Origin: Lithodes maja
Lineage: Eukaryota; Arthropoda; Malacostraca; Decapoda; Lithodidae
Length of the DNA: 64,000 nucleotides
Direction of reading: 5' to 3'
Assembly: GCA_037953745.1 (NCBI GenBank)
Contig: JBAKBP010006545.1
Span: forward strand, 1 to 64,000
A program made the translations under genes and the position numbers. The notes beneath the pieces are model-generated. The model had not been told where the DNA came from. It searched no databases and was given only the letters and a program-made list of their open reading frames with translations. Positions 44,008 to 53,678 of this stretch are shown here, piece by piece; the first letter of the stretch is position 1; every line of letters begins with the position of its first letter.

Positions 44008-46745
44008 GCGGTCTGAACGGGGCGCCCAGGTTGTGCCACTGCCCTCTGTGGCATAGCATACCTGTCCAGGAGCTCCACCAACACCTGTTTTTGGAACCTC
44101 CGCAGGCTACTGAACTTCCTGGGTGTGCGCGGATTCCGAAGCCTGTAGATATTATAGGCATTCAGCATTGACATGTCCACCATGTGCAGAAAGAACTTTT
44201 TGTACCATCTGCACGAGGTACGCAGACAGTCGATGAAGCCTATCTGCATGTCGGACTTGTCCACCAGCCTCATATTTATGTTGTAGTCAATTACGGCATC
44301 GGGCTTGGTCACCCTGACTTGGGTGCGGCGATCCACCTTGCCAGTCTCAACCATTTCCCCCTTGTGGACGGTGCTCAGGAGGTTGACCTTCCGCTGGTCG
44401 TGCCAGTGGATTGCCAGAATGGGTCCCGACTTCTTCTTGAAGACATCGCCTTTCTTTGTTTTAGGAGGGAAACTTGGCATGCCCTTCCTTTTTGCTCTAA
44501 CTGTGCCTACAGTCCCCGTCTGGCGCTCATGGAGGTACTTTGAGAGAGTGGGGGACGTGTAGTAGTTGTCCGTGTAGAGGACGTGATTCTTTTGGAAGTA
44601 CCGGTTCATCATGGCTTGAACCACTGCTCCGCCAAAGCCAATGAGGGGGTCTATTGCCACGTCCCCTTCCTTCCCGCTGTAGACCAGGAAGTCCAGGACA
44701 TAGCCAGTTTGGCAATCGCACAGCACAAAGAACTTTATACCAAAGCGATGTCTCTTTGAGGGGATGTACTGCCTGAAGCTCAGCTTTCCCCGGAACAGCA
44801 CAAGAGACTCGTCAATACAGACGTTGCAGAAGGGCATGAAGTAGGACGTGAAACGTTCTCTCATCATCTCGTACAACGTCCTAATCTTCCACAGTTTGTC
44901 AGGGAGATGCATGTCGGTGTTGGTGACAAGATGGAGCGCTCCGAGGATGTCGAGGTACCGGTCCCGAGAGATGTATTTCCCGAAGGCAGGGGTGGATATT
45001 AGATCTTTGGTGATCCAATAGTCAGCCAACCTGTGCTTCTTCACATGAGGCATTAGCATGGTGATTGCCAGGAACACCATGAACTCGGGATGAGTCACTG
45101 GGGTCCACCGCTTCATGTGGCCCTTGGTCACCTTGCCAAAAAAGTTAACCTGGACTTGGTAGTGCTTATTTGTCTCTTTTATGACAAAGTCAGTAACCTC
45201 CTTATCAAAAAATGCCTCAAAAAGCTCATGTGGTCGAGCATTGGGGCCTGCAGGAAAACTTGGGGTAACTCCTGGAGCATCCTGTACCTCATCAAAAGGG
45301 GTTACATCAGGGTCAATGACTTCATCAGCAGCCACATCCTGCCAGTTGAAAATATAAAATCCGTCCTTCTGGCGACGCTGACGAGGAGCTACAGCGGGGG
45401 CAGCACGCCCACGAACTTTGGCGGCGCGAACCCTAGGGCGGCCAGGAGCGCGACGGCGCCCAGGCCCAGCCAGGCGGCCAGGGCGGCCAGGAGCATGACG
45501 GCCCTGGGCAAAGCGTCTGGGTTGAGGGTCGTCGATGTCCATAAATTCGTCATCGTCGTTGTCGTCAGAGCCGTCATCTTGCCCTGACGGTGGACCCAGG
45601 TAATCATGGCCAGAGTCGTCTGTGAGGTGCCCTTCATCTTCAGAGCCCCCCTCATAATCTCGCGGGGAACGAATGATGCGTGGGCGGCGTGTAGGTCGGC
45701 GAGGTGGGGAAGGAGTGGGAGGTGAGGCTCTGTCATCTTCATGCAGAGGTTCGGGGCTCCTTGGCCTACGACGAGTCGTAGACAGCACTGGTTCAGTGTC
45801 TGTAGGTGCAGGTATGGATGCGAGGTCGAAAACATCATGAGGAACCTCTGTTGTAGGCTGGAGAGGTGGGGTGGACCCTGGGGAAACTTGCGGGGGCGTA
45901 TGGCTGGGAGCGGCAGGGGTGGAAGCCGCGGGAGCCTCGAACAAAGAGCGCCTACTTGTAGCTCCTTTTTTAACATATTTTCTCCCTTTTCCCTTTTCTT
46001 TAGTAGTATGTCTCCTCTCGGGGGAAATAGGGGGTAAATAGGCCGAAAGTGGGGGTTCCTCAACCCTAGGCAGTGCTGGTGGTGGTGGGGAAGAATGGCG
46101 GGAGCCTGGGGCAACTTGGGTGGCGTGGGTAGATAAGGAAGACAATGGCGGGTCAACCTCGGCCTCACGCGCAGCCTCACTGGCACCCTCACGCACTGCT
46201 CCCTCACCAAGTTTTAGGGCCTCTTTCCTGGCTGCCGCGGCCGCCTTCTTGAGAACTTGCTTCTTATAGAAACTTATCTTGAATGGGGATTTAGCTGGCG
46301 AAGGGCTAGGTGTCGTGTCACTCAACCTAAACTTGGCAGTCGACCTAGTGCTGTCCCATTCGCTCACTCTCACTACACTCTCATCACCTTGCACAACTAT
46401 ATCACGTTCAGTACTATCATCACTTTCATCGTCATGCTCAAATCCAATAAAAAGCGCGTCTCTTTCATGGATTTCGTCTAGATCGTCAAAATCTTCACTA
46501 TAGTGAGACTGATAAGACTCGGAGCTATCACTGGCCAAGTCATCAACACTATTTTTGCCTTCACCACGTTCATAACTCCTCAAAGCTATTTCAATACCTC
46601 CGGGAGTCAACGCATCTTGTACGTGCCTTTGCGTTAGGGCGCGACGAACATGAGGAGGCGTCGAAGGGAGCGTAGAATCGGACACAAGGGAATCACTTTT
46701 TGGGCTAGTATCCATGTTGGCGGCAGGGTAGAGACTGGCGTACAT
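43986..46745 (-). CDS. piggyBac transposase (DDE_Tnp_1_7), 919 aa
   Basis: Residues 1-500 are a long acidic, Ser/Pro-rich disordered part with an AT-hook-like APGRPRVRAAKVRGR near 433-447. Residues 505-870 form the DDE domain. The catalytic aspartates are D645 (VCIDESLVLFRGK), D726 (LYTDNYYTS) and D829 with the following D832 (LVDKSD), so the active site is intact. Typical piggyBac transposases have about 550-650 residues; the extra length is the N-terminal tail. The frame ends after PGRPVQTACSVHSL, where homologues continue into a cysteine-rich zinc domain; here that domain is in another frame at 43792-44007. The first ATG (46745) lies ~165 bp inside the right end. Predicted to cut and paste DNA at TTAA in the nucleus. 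Confidence 0.88.
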   Translation of the reverse strand: MYASLYPAANMDTSPKSDSLVSDSTLPSTPPHVRRALTQRHVQDALTPGGIEIALRSYERGEGKNSVDDLASDSSESYQSHYSEDFDDLDEIHERDALFIGFEHDDESDDSTERDIVVQGDESVVRVSEWDSTRSTAKFRLSDTTPSPSPAKSPFKISFYKKQVLKKAAAAARKEALKLGEGAVREGASEAAREAEVDPPLSSLSTHATQVAPGSRHSSPPPPALPRVEEPPLSAYLPPISPERRHTTKEKGKGRKYVKKGATSRRSLFEAPAASTPAAPSHTPPQVSPGSTPPLQPTTEVPHDVFDLASIPAPTDTEPVLSTTRRRPRSPEPLHEDDRASPPTPSPPRRPTRRPRIIRSPRDYEGGSEDEGHLTDDSGHDYLGPPSGQDDGSDDNDDDEFMDIDDPQPRRFAQGRHAPGRPGRLAGPGRRRAPGRPRVRAAKVRGRAAPAVAPRQRRQKDGFYIFNWQDVAADEVIDPDVTPFDEVQDAPGVTPSFPAGPNARPHELFEAFFDKEVTDFVIKETNKHYQVQVNFFGKVTKGHMKRWTPVTHPEFMVFLAITMLMPHVKKHRLADYWITKDLISTPAFGKYISRDRYLDILGALHLVTNTDMHLPDKLWKIRTLYEMMRERFTSYFMPFCNVCIDESLVLFRGKLSFRQYIPSKRHRFGIKFFVLCDCQTGYVLDFLVYSGKEGDVAIDPLIGFGGAVVQAMMNRYFQKNHVLYTDNYYTSPTLSKYLHERQTGTVGTVRAKRKGMPSFPPKTKKGDVFKKKSGPILAIHWHDQRKVNLLSTVHKGEMVETGKVDRRTQVRVTKPDAVIDYNINMRLVDKSDMQIGFIDCLRTSCRWYKKFFLHMVDMSMLNAYNIYRLRNPRTPRKFSSLRRFQKQVLVELLDRYAMPQRAVAQPGRPVQTACSVHSL

Positions 46746-46924
46746 GCTGTCTGGTGGCGTCGCCTAGCGACGCCTGGTGACCACGGAGCGAAATTTTTAC
46801 GCGCGCCATTCGAAAGCACACACGCAAGCAATGGTACAGTGTTGTACCACCCGGGTTCCTCGGGCCAAACCAAAATGGTATACACGTGTACCACCCGGGG
46901 TCGAAGGGTTAAGTAGCCTACAAC

Positions 46925-47092
46925 TGAAATACGCCTAGCCTACTAGCCTAACGGCCTTATTGAGCTATCCTTAGTTGGAATTATGCAAAGCTGGTACATG
47001 TCATATTTGTAACATAGGCCTACTATGTGGTACCAACTCTGTAAATTGCTAACTGAATACATATTATTATTAGGCTAGGCTTATTATTATTA
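46925..47092 (+). mobile_element. (ATT)n-tailed SINE body
   Basis: GAAATACGCCTAGCC through GCTAACTGAATACATATTATT matches 18105-18258; it starts only 13 bp beyond the piggyBac TTAA. A TAGGCCTA-type insertion splits the ATT tail. Confidence 0.7.
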
Positions 47093-47427
47093 TTATAGGC
47101 TACGCTAATTATTTTTTTCATTAGGCCTAGAATAGCCAGAAACAATTTTGGTCAATATATTTTGTGCACCACACCTAGGCTAGGCCCTATGGTGTTAACA
47201 TGCGTACCGTCCGCCTTGTTTACATAGTCGCACTCTCGCAGTTAAGTTTGCCTAATTTGGCTTTTTTTACGAAATTATCCCACGGTCAGCTGTTATTTTC
47301 CCCCTTGCTGGTAATATAGGTAAATTTCTATAATTGCATCTATACGAGCTAAAAAAATATATTATTGTATTGGTATTATTCTATAATTGCACCTAGCCTA
47401 TACGAGCTAAACAAATTATTATTGTAT
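47093..47427. other. unassigned AT-rich sequence
   Basis: Includes TTAACATGCGTACCGTCCGC near 47195, related to the GCGTACC-family elements. No gene. Confidence 0.4.
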
Positions 47428-47783
47428 TTAACAGGAAGGTACGACGAGGTAAGTGATGTGATATAGGTGGCAATATGCGGAAATGGATTATAAGGGCATT
47501 CTGCCCCCCTCTTACCCCCTTACAAAAATCTACGGTTATTCACTCCACCCCAACTGGATTTCTACCGTTTTGCCCAACCAGCGGGGGTTTGGGGGCGGCA
47601 GCCCCCACCCATAATACTAGGTAAGGTTGTTAGGTTAGGCTAATGTCTCTCTGAAACATTGTAAATCCGTGTCACATCTAGATTGATAAACTTTTGTCAG
47701 AGGGAGGCGGAATGCCCTTATAATCCATTTCTGCATATTGCCACCTATACCACATCACTTACCTCGTTGTACCTTCCTGTTAA
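47428..47783. mobile_element. TTAA-bounded MITE, family D, copy 1
   Basis: TTAA at 47428-47431 and 47780-47783. Ends CAGGAAGGTACGACGAGG and the complement of CAGGAAGGTACAACGAGG, one mismatch. It contains the CCCAACCAGCGGGGGTTTGG block. Confidence 0.75.
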
Positions 47784-47841
47784 ATACAATAATATATTTT
47801 TTAGCTCGTATAGGTGCAATTATAGAAATTTACCATTGTAT

Positions 47842-49273
47842 TTAACAGGAAGGTACGACGAGGTAAGTGATGTGGTATAGGTGGCAATATGCGGAAATGG
47901 ATTATAAGGGCATTCCGCCTCCCTCTGACAAAAGTCTATCAATCTAGATGTGACACAGATTTTACATAGTTTCAGAGAGACATTAGCCTAACCCTAACAA
48001 CCTTACCTAACCTAACCTAGTATTATAAGAACATAAGAAAATGGGAGTCTGCAGAAAGCCGATTGGCCTAAGCAAGGCAGATCCCTGTCCCACACAACCC
48101 CAATTACAAAGCCCAATAATAGGCTCAACACTCTAATACCCTGAGGATCATCTTACCAAAACGGTTAGAGATTAACGCAGGATTACGGGGGTCTGCAGAG
48201 CGCTGATTGGCCCAACCCGGCTGATCCCCCTTCACACCCAACCCTTCTCGTCCATATGCTTATCCAATTTTATCTTAAAGCTCCCTACCGTTTGTAATCC
48301 CAGTATAGCACTTGGTAGTCCATTCCACCCATCTACAACTCTGTTACCAAACCAATATTTGCCTATATCTTTTCTGAAACAAAATTTATCTAATTTGAAA
48401 CCATTGGTACGAGTTCTTTCGCTATCACTGAGCTTTAGTACATTTGTCATGTCCCCTTTGTTAATCCCACTAACCCACTTGAACACCTCTATCATATCCC
48501 CTCTAACTCTGCGTCTCTCTAACGAATGTAAACATAATTTCTTCAACCTTTCTTCATACGGAAGATTTCTAATATTATGGATCATTTTTGTCATTCTACG
48601 CTGAACTCTCTCCAATGAATCTATGTCCATTCTGTAATAAGGACACCAAAATTGGACAGCATAATCCATATGGGGTTTCACACTAATGACAAGTAAAGTT
48701 TTAAGATAACATCAGCAGTTCTGTTACTCACACTCCTAGACATGAACCCGAGAATCCTGTTTGCCTTATTACGAACGCTTATACACTGTTTTCTAGGCTT
48801 CAAATCATTGCTAACAAACACACCTAGATCTTTCTCGCAGTCTGAATTTTCTAATTCTAAATTAGCTAGTTTATATTTAACATTTGTTTGCATCCTCCCT
48901 ATCTTTAATACCTTGCATTTGTCAATGTTAAACTTCATCTGCCAATTTACTGACCATTCATGTAAGGTATCTAGATCCCTTTGGAGGCACTCTATATCGC
49001 TATCTGAATCAATTGATTTCCCCTTAGTATCGTCTGCGAATTTACTTATCCTACTAGTTATACCTAAGATACCTAAGTTATACCTAATTATGGGAGGGGG
49101 CTGCTGCCCCCACACCCCCGCTGGTTGGGTAAAACAGTAGAAATCCAGTTGGGGTGGAGTGAGTAACCGTAGCTTTTCGTAAGGGGGTCAGAGGGGGCGG
49201 AATGCCCTTATAATCCATTTCCGCATATTGCCACCTATTCCACATCACTTACCTCATCATACCTTTCTGTTAA
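47842..49273. mobile_element. TTAA-bounded MITE, family D, copy 2, split by a LINE
   Basis: TTAA at 47842-47845 and 49270-49273 with the same ends as copy 1. Removal of the LINE-A insertion (48026-49067 with a short duplication to 49087) restores the continuous element through CTAGTATTATGGG. Left flank repeats the sequence next to copy 1 (GCTCGTATAGGTGCAATTAT). Confidence 0.75.
48026..49067 (-). pseudogene. LINE-A copy, 5' truncated
   Basis: Minus strand from 49067: RT from LGITSRISKFADDTK through LHEWSVNWQMKFNIDKCKV, LGVFVSNDLKPRKQCISV, then (frame change near 48680) HMDYAVQFWCPYYRMD to KLDKHMDEKGWV, followed by the 3' untranslated region and TTCTTATG tail. This copy keeps the segment deleted at 14633. 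It is inserted in TTAA element copy 2. Confidence 0.9.
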
Positions 49274-49484
49274 ATACAATAATAATTTGTTTAGCTCGTA
49301 TAGGTGCAATTATAGACCTATACCGTAATATATATGATGATGACCTTCGCTCTCCTCATTAACCCCCAATGACTTATTGTCATCATCATCATATATTGGC
49401 TAGCCTATTACAGGCAGGGGGCAAATAACATCTGACAGTGGGTTAATTTTGTAAGAAAAAGTGGCAAGAATGTTAAGTGCGGGC
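49274..49484. other. unassigned
   Basis: Contains a repeated ATATATGATGATGA/TCATCATCATATAT inverted pair (49330-49400). No gene. Confidence 0.45.
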
Positions 49485-49740
49485 GTACCGCCAGCCTTGT
49501 TTACACTACGCGTAGTGGCGTCGGACCTTTCCCATCATGTTCCCGTCTATTTTGACTGCCTTTGGATATAAAAATACATTAGCCTAACCAAACAACCTAA
49601 CCTAACCTAACCTAGTATTCATGTAGTAATGACAGGGGGCAAATAGCAGAAAATATAGCGTCAAAATAGACGGCAACGTAACTGCGAGCGCACATGACAA
49701 CCGTACACCCGGAAACTGCATCCTTCCCGAAAAAGCAGTC
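49485..49740. mobile_element. GGGCGTACC-family small DNA element
   Basis: Starts GCGGGCGTACCGCCAGCCTTG and ends CCGTACACCCGGAAACTGCA. The interior has CCCGTCTATTTTGACTGC and its complement near the other end. Related to 55498-55870 and the reverse-oriented part of 50200-50330. Confidence 0.6.
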
Positions 49741-50091
49741 ATTTAGACGCGAACATAACTGCGAGCGTGCAACTTATGCAAAAAAAAGGCGGACGGTATG
49801 CCCATTAACACCGTCCTTGCCAAAAAAAGTGGTGACCGGACAACTCAACCAGTAGCTCTCAACCAATACAGTTAGGTTAGGTTAGTAACGTTCTATATTT
49901 TGGCACTGGTTTGGTTTGACTTGGTTGAGAGCTACTGGTTGAAATGGTCTGCTGGGTGAGATGTCCGGGAACCAAAAAAAGTTACTAAGGGATTCAATTT
50001 ACCGTCAGCTGAGATGAAACCGACTTTAGTCAGTTACTAGACCGGTACTCTTACCGTGAGACCAATAAAGATACCCTACCCTACTTGGATG

Positions 50092-50327
50092 TAGTTACCG
50101 GGTGTACCACTACCGACATACAACATAAATCATCTATAAATACAGTACTTATAATAAAATAAATACTTATAAATCTATAATACTAGGTTAGGTTAGGTTA
50201 GGTTGTTTGGTTAGGGTAATGTATTTTTGTATCCAAGGGCAATAAAAATAGACGGGAACATGATGGTGAGCGTCCGCGTAGTGTAAAGAAGACGGGCGGT
50301 ACACCTGGTAACTACATTCTTGCCGTA
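50092..50327. mobile_element. GGTGTACC-family MITE with inverted ends
   Basis: Left end TGTAGTTACCGGGTGTACC, right end the complement of TGTAGTTACCAGGTGTACC, one mismatch. The centre holds four TTAGG repeats (about 50165-50190). Confidence 0.7.
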
Positions 50328-50483
50328 ATTTTTGACTTTCACTATATGACACAGTTACAGTACAGTACAGTAGTTTCAGCTCTCTTCTATATACAGTATC
50401 TATCGCTGGACGCCATGATCTCCGAAGGGGTGGCCATGAATGAATCACCATTATGCACCTCTGTCCCCCATCCAGCACCACTT

Positions 50484-50720
50484 TCATGTATATACTGTAC
50501 CAGTGTACCATACTTCCTCACTCCATCCTTCCACCTCTCTTCTCAGTTTACGTCTCCCTCTTTGTCCTTCCACCTCACTTTCGTACACCCTCTTAGTCAT
50601 TCTCTCGCTTCCCATACATTCCACATGGCCGAACCTTCTCAAAATGTTCCTTTTCACACTTTCCAGCACATCTACATCCACACCACACCGCTCTCGTACG
50701 TCCTAATCCGTCTGTCTATC
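50484..50720 (-). pseudogene. RTE-type LINE RT C-terminus
   Basis: Minus strand encodes VLESVKRNILRRFGHVECMG, then MTKRVYESEVEGQRGRRKL, the conserved end of the RTE-like RT family seen at 18703 and 26392. No start and no RT core are present. Confidence 0.75.
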
Positions 50721-50739
50721 CCTCCAGCTCTTTTACACT

Positions 50740-51441
50740 AGGGATATACCCAGGGGTGTGGAGTCGAAGTCGGAGTCAGGAGTCAAGGAGTCGGCTACTT
50801 TTGGCTGGAGTCGGAGTCGGTAAAAATATCTCCGACTCCGACTCCTTTACGTGATCAATTCTTGTGTAAAGTACTTGGGTGCGCTGCTGGCCAGTGTTGT
50901 CACTTCGCAGGAAATTCCCACAAATTTGTGGGAGGACATTTCAAGCAAGCAATTTGTGGGAAATTTGGGGGAGAGGGGTCGGAGTCGCATTCTTTAAATT
51001 TCCTGGAGTCGGAGTCGTATTTTTTTTCAATCCGACTCCACACCCCTGGATGTACCGATGTATTAGTATCGGCCTGTTTTAGGGGTATCGGTGAAATATT
51101 GGCCGATACTGCTGATACTTTAAACTGTATTTACGCTCTGTATTTTCCCCATTATTATAATTTGTTGATCAATCCTTTCCCTGTTTAGGGACTTCAGTCA
51201 CTTCAGGATTGGCTATTGACTAACTTAAGTTCATGTCATGGGTGTCAATGAGGTTAAGATATATGATTATGAGACTAATTTTATAGCTTACTTACATTCA
51301 TAATTGAATTTTCTAGAAAGAATATCGGTATCGGCTAAGTATCAGTGTATTTACAGTAGCCTATCGGAGTATCGGTATCAGCTCTAAATTGAGTGTCGGT
51401 ATTAGTATCGGCTAAAATATTGGTATCGGTACATTCCCTAT
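50740..51441. mobile_element. outer hAT-like element (TAGGGATGTACC ends)
   Basis: Left end TAGGGATATACC (interrupted) continuing at 51049 as GATGTACCGATGTATTAG; right end GGTATCGGTACATTCCCTA. The interior is rich in GGTATCGG words. No transposase. Assignment to hAT rests on the ends only. Confidence 0.6.
50751..51048. mobile_element. inner hAT MITE (CAGGGGTGTGGAGTCG ends)
   Basis: Terminal inverted repeats CAGGGGTGTGGAGTCG and CGACTCCACACCCCTG (last base 51048; one base differs). Flanked by 8-bp copies GATATACC (50743-50750) and GATGTACC (51049-51056), differing at one base, as expected of hAT. Inside are many GGAGTCGGAGTCGG repeats in both orientations. It interrupts the left end of the outer element. 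Confidence 0.8.
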
Positions 51442-51444
51442 GCT

Positions 51445-51695
51445 GAAAATCGGAACGTCTCCGGGTGGTCGGGGGCCGGGGGAGTGCTGGAGGGACCTTG
51501 GTGACCCTGGTCTCTGGGTCTTCTCCTGGGTGACCGAGATGTGTGTGAATTTGTAATTTGTTTTTGTGTGTTCATTGTTTTCTGTTGTGTTGTCCCTATT
51601 CTGGCTCTGTCTTGAGTCCCCCCCCCCCCCATTTTTTTTTTTTTTTTTGGAAAAGTGGGGTTTGGGCCTGAGTATATAGATAGATACAGTAAATA
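51445..51695 (+). mobile_element. GATA-tailed retroposon, type 2
   Basis: Matches 26692-26925 from ATCGGAACGTCTCCGGGTGG to ATATAGATAGATA, with an inserted C run and T run at 51617-51650. Confidence 0.8.
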
Positions 51696-51734
51696 GATTG
51701 ACATCCCTATCTTATTCTATGTTATTATTTACAG

Positions 51735-51803
51735 TTGCGGCCACTGGTGTCCGGTGTGTGTGCCAGAGATCTACATGGTGTTGCTCCACTTACTTCAGCT
51801 ATT
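51735..51803 (+). pseudogene. IDH3B-like gene: presequence exon
   Basis: A 69-nt, phase-0 exon between acceptor TTATTTACAG and donor GTAAGTTATC. It encodes LRPLVSGVCARDLHGVAPLT then SAI, Arg-containing and free of acidic clusters except one Asp, in keeping with a mitochondrial targeting peptide. It joins in frame to the exon at 55066. The exon holding the start codon is not identified upstream. Typed pseudogene because of the damage in the exon at 57439. Confidence 0.55.
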
Positions 51804-51950
51804 GTAAGTTATCAATAGTAATGTACCGTACAGTCACGCTAATAAGTCATGTCTTGGCACCAAATATGTTTTGATCAATAATGATTGGTATCAGCAATAT
51901 CTAAGCTTCATTTCTTCATATCAAGTGAAATATACAAACATGTTCCTACA

Positions 51951-52125
51951 CTTACCCACCCTATTCAATATCTGACAGACATTAATACAGCACAGAGCAT
52001 GTCAGACGTAATGACAGCTGGGACATGACTTTAGCGCGACCTTACCCACCCTATTCAACATCTGACAGACATAAATACAGCACAGAGCGAGTCAAACATA
52101 ATGACAGCTGGGACATGACTTATTA
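51951..52125. repeat. 91-bp direct duplication
   Basis: CTTACCCACCCTATTCAA and the next ~70 bp occur twice (51951 and 52042). The reverse of the sequence is the split repeat at 6640-7352. Confidence 0.75.
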
Positions 52126-52136
52126 GCGCTACCGTA

Positions 52137-52543
52137 CAGGTCTCCCTTGATTTACGATTGGGTTACGTTCCTGAAAACCCGATCTTAAATAGAAAAATCG
52201 TATAGCAAACCCTAAAATAATGGGGTAAATGGGGATGTGTTATTGGGCCAGTGTAGTGTATCAGACCCTCAGCTATGCAATAAAGGCAGGACAAGGAAAC
52301 ACCTGTGTGGATGGGTGGCAGCCATGTTTACTCTGAATCAAATCTTAAGGGACCCTAGAGTCATAACATATAAAAGGTGTCATCAATGGAAAATGCTATT
52401 AATCATTACATACATAATACTGATCACCTGTGGAACTACTATTAATCCTTACATACATACTAGCCAGCCAAAACCCAAACACAAACGCCTAAAAACCTAT
52501 AATAATATCATAAATTGGGTCATCGGATAGTGAGGGAGACGTG
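52137..52543. mobile_element. Tigger-like MITE with TA flanks, copy 1
   Basis: Starts CAGGTCTCCCTTGATTTACG, ends AGTGAGGGAGACGTG; TA at both sides. The GGTTACGTTCCTGAAAACCC word is typical of Tigger-derived repeats. A shorter relative is at 56889-57075. Confidence 0.7.
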
Positions 52544-52637
52544 TACTGTATATATTCTTTAGTAGGTTTTGTAGATCTGGAGAAGGGCTTTGACCAGGTG
52601 CCAAGGGAAGTTATGCAGTGGGCTATGAGAAAACTTG

Positions 52638-53678
52638 GATAAGAGTTGTGTTATCGGGCGTACCACTGTTTTCTCATTCTTTGCCCTGATCACTTCTTGG
52701 TTGATGTTGCGGTGTAGCAGTTCTTGCCTCATCCTTCGGCCCTGCCCTATAAGAGCTCTGATGTGGAGCTCATGTGGTCCGGCTGAACTGGTGAAATGGC
52801 GAGAAATGTCTGCATGTCTTCCCCTTCCTCGATTTGTTCCCCTACTGCCCTTCCCTATCTATCTTGACTCGTTTAGTTATATATCTTGATCGAATCCTTC
52901 GGGCCAGCCCTATGAGAGTTCTTTTGTAGAGCTCAGTGATCTGGTTAAACTAATATTAAAACAACTACCGACATACAGCATAACTCGACCTCTCTAAAAC
53001 TTTAACCTAACCAAACAACCCAACCTAACCGGGTGGGTGCCCAACCCCGAAAGGAGTTGAAATAGGGGAGCTATCCCCCCGCCAAAGGTGGCTTTCTAGG
53101 GCCTTTCCTAGCTGTTGCTGAGAGGATTGGGTTCTAGTCATGTGGTGATGGGCTGGTTTATCAGAGTGAGAACTGAGCGATCTCTGCCATACCCATAGCT
53201 TACTCTGACTGTTCCTATTACTTATATATTTTCTAGATCTCAAGTGACAGCGTCTCTTCCGTGGATTGACCTCCCAATCTACCAAGATTGGAAGCCAAAG
53301 TGTCACACTTTTCATTTGCCCCTCAACTTTCTCTTCATAATTGCTGAGGGGCACAGGGCCCTGGGTGGGGCTTTGGTTTCTCGAGCGTTTCCTCACCCTC
53401 CTCAGCTCCCAGCCATGGAGTGGCTTCGGTCACCCGGGCTTTATTGAGGTCGGCAGGGAGGGTTCTGTGGGGGCGCTCGGTTATGGCCTTGGCCTTGCTT
53501 GGGGCTGTTCGGCCAGGCAGCTTGGGGAACAGCAACAACAACAACAACCCAACCTAACCTAGTATTCTTGTAGTAATGAGAATACTAGGTTAGGTTAGGC
53601 TTTTTAGTTAGGTTAAGTATTTATAGATGATTTATGTTGTATGTCGGTAGTGGTACACCCGATAACACAACTCTTACC
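52638..53678. mobile_element. DNA transposon with 29-bp ends and 8-bp target duplication
   Basis: The left end is GATAAGAGTTGTGTTATCGG and onward, and the right end is the complement of GGTAAGAGTTGTGTTATCGG and onward: 29 bp with two mismatches. It is flanked by exact AAAACTTG copies at 52630-52637 and 53679-53686. Removing it and one AAAACTTG restores the LINE-D frame (RKL-GVEKW). An 8-bp duplication fits hAT, P or Merlin groups; the ends do not let me choose. No transposase; part of the inside is a CAA-tailed retroposon. Confidence 0.85.
53031..53545 (+). mobile_element. (CAA)n-tailed retroposon, full-length copy with 14-bp duplication
   Basis: The 515-bp element is flanked by AACCCAACCTAACC at 53017-53030 and 53546-53559. 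It starts GGGTGGGTGCCCAACCCCG and ends GGCAGCTTGGGGAACAGCAA then (CAA)n. No tRNA, 5S or 7SL-type promoter is visible. Other copies: 4213-4625, 36249-36729, 57751-58008, 63644-63832 and 63833-64000. Long frames inside are not conserved. Confidence 0.85.

Larger units (their letters stand above)
42899..46908 (-). mobile_element. complete piggyBac transposon
   Basis: The 4,010-bp element is flanked by TTAA on both sides (42895-42898, 46909-46912). Ends are CCCTCCAACCCCGG and the complement of CCCTTCGACCCCGG, a 14-bp inverted repeat with two mismatches. The right end has a subterminal direct repeat GTACCACCCGGG (two copies between 46850 and 46900). It carries one transposase gene on the minus strand and a duplicated ~150-bp segment in the 3' flank. 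All parts of a piggyBac element are present, but the coding sequence is split by a frameshift near its end. Confidence 0.9.

Noticed and set aside
45090..46210. Frames of 165 and 273 codons within the transposase gene
   Set aside because: They are shadows of the piggyBac transposase frame, which has the catalytic motifs.
31540..53620. TTAGG/CCTAA runs as a telomere or telomere-specific retroelement
   Set aside because: Each run has only two to five repeats and sits within small DNA elements; they hint at arthropod origin only weakly.
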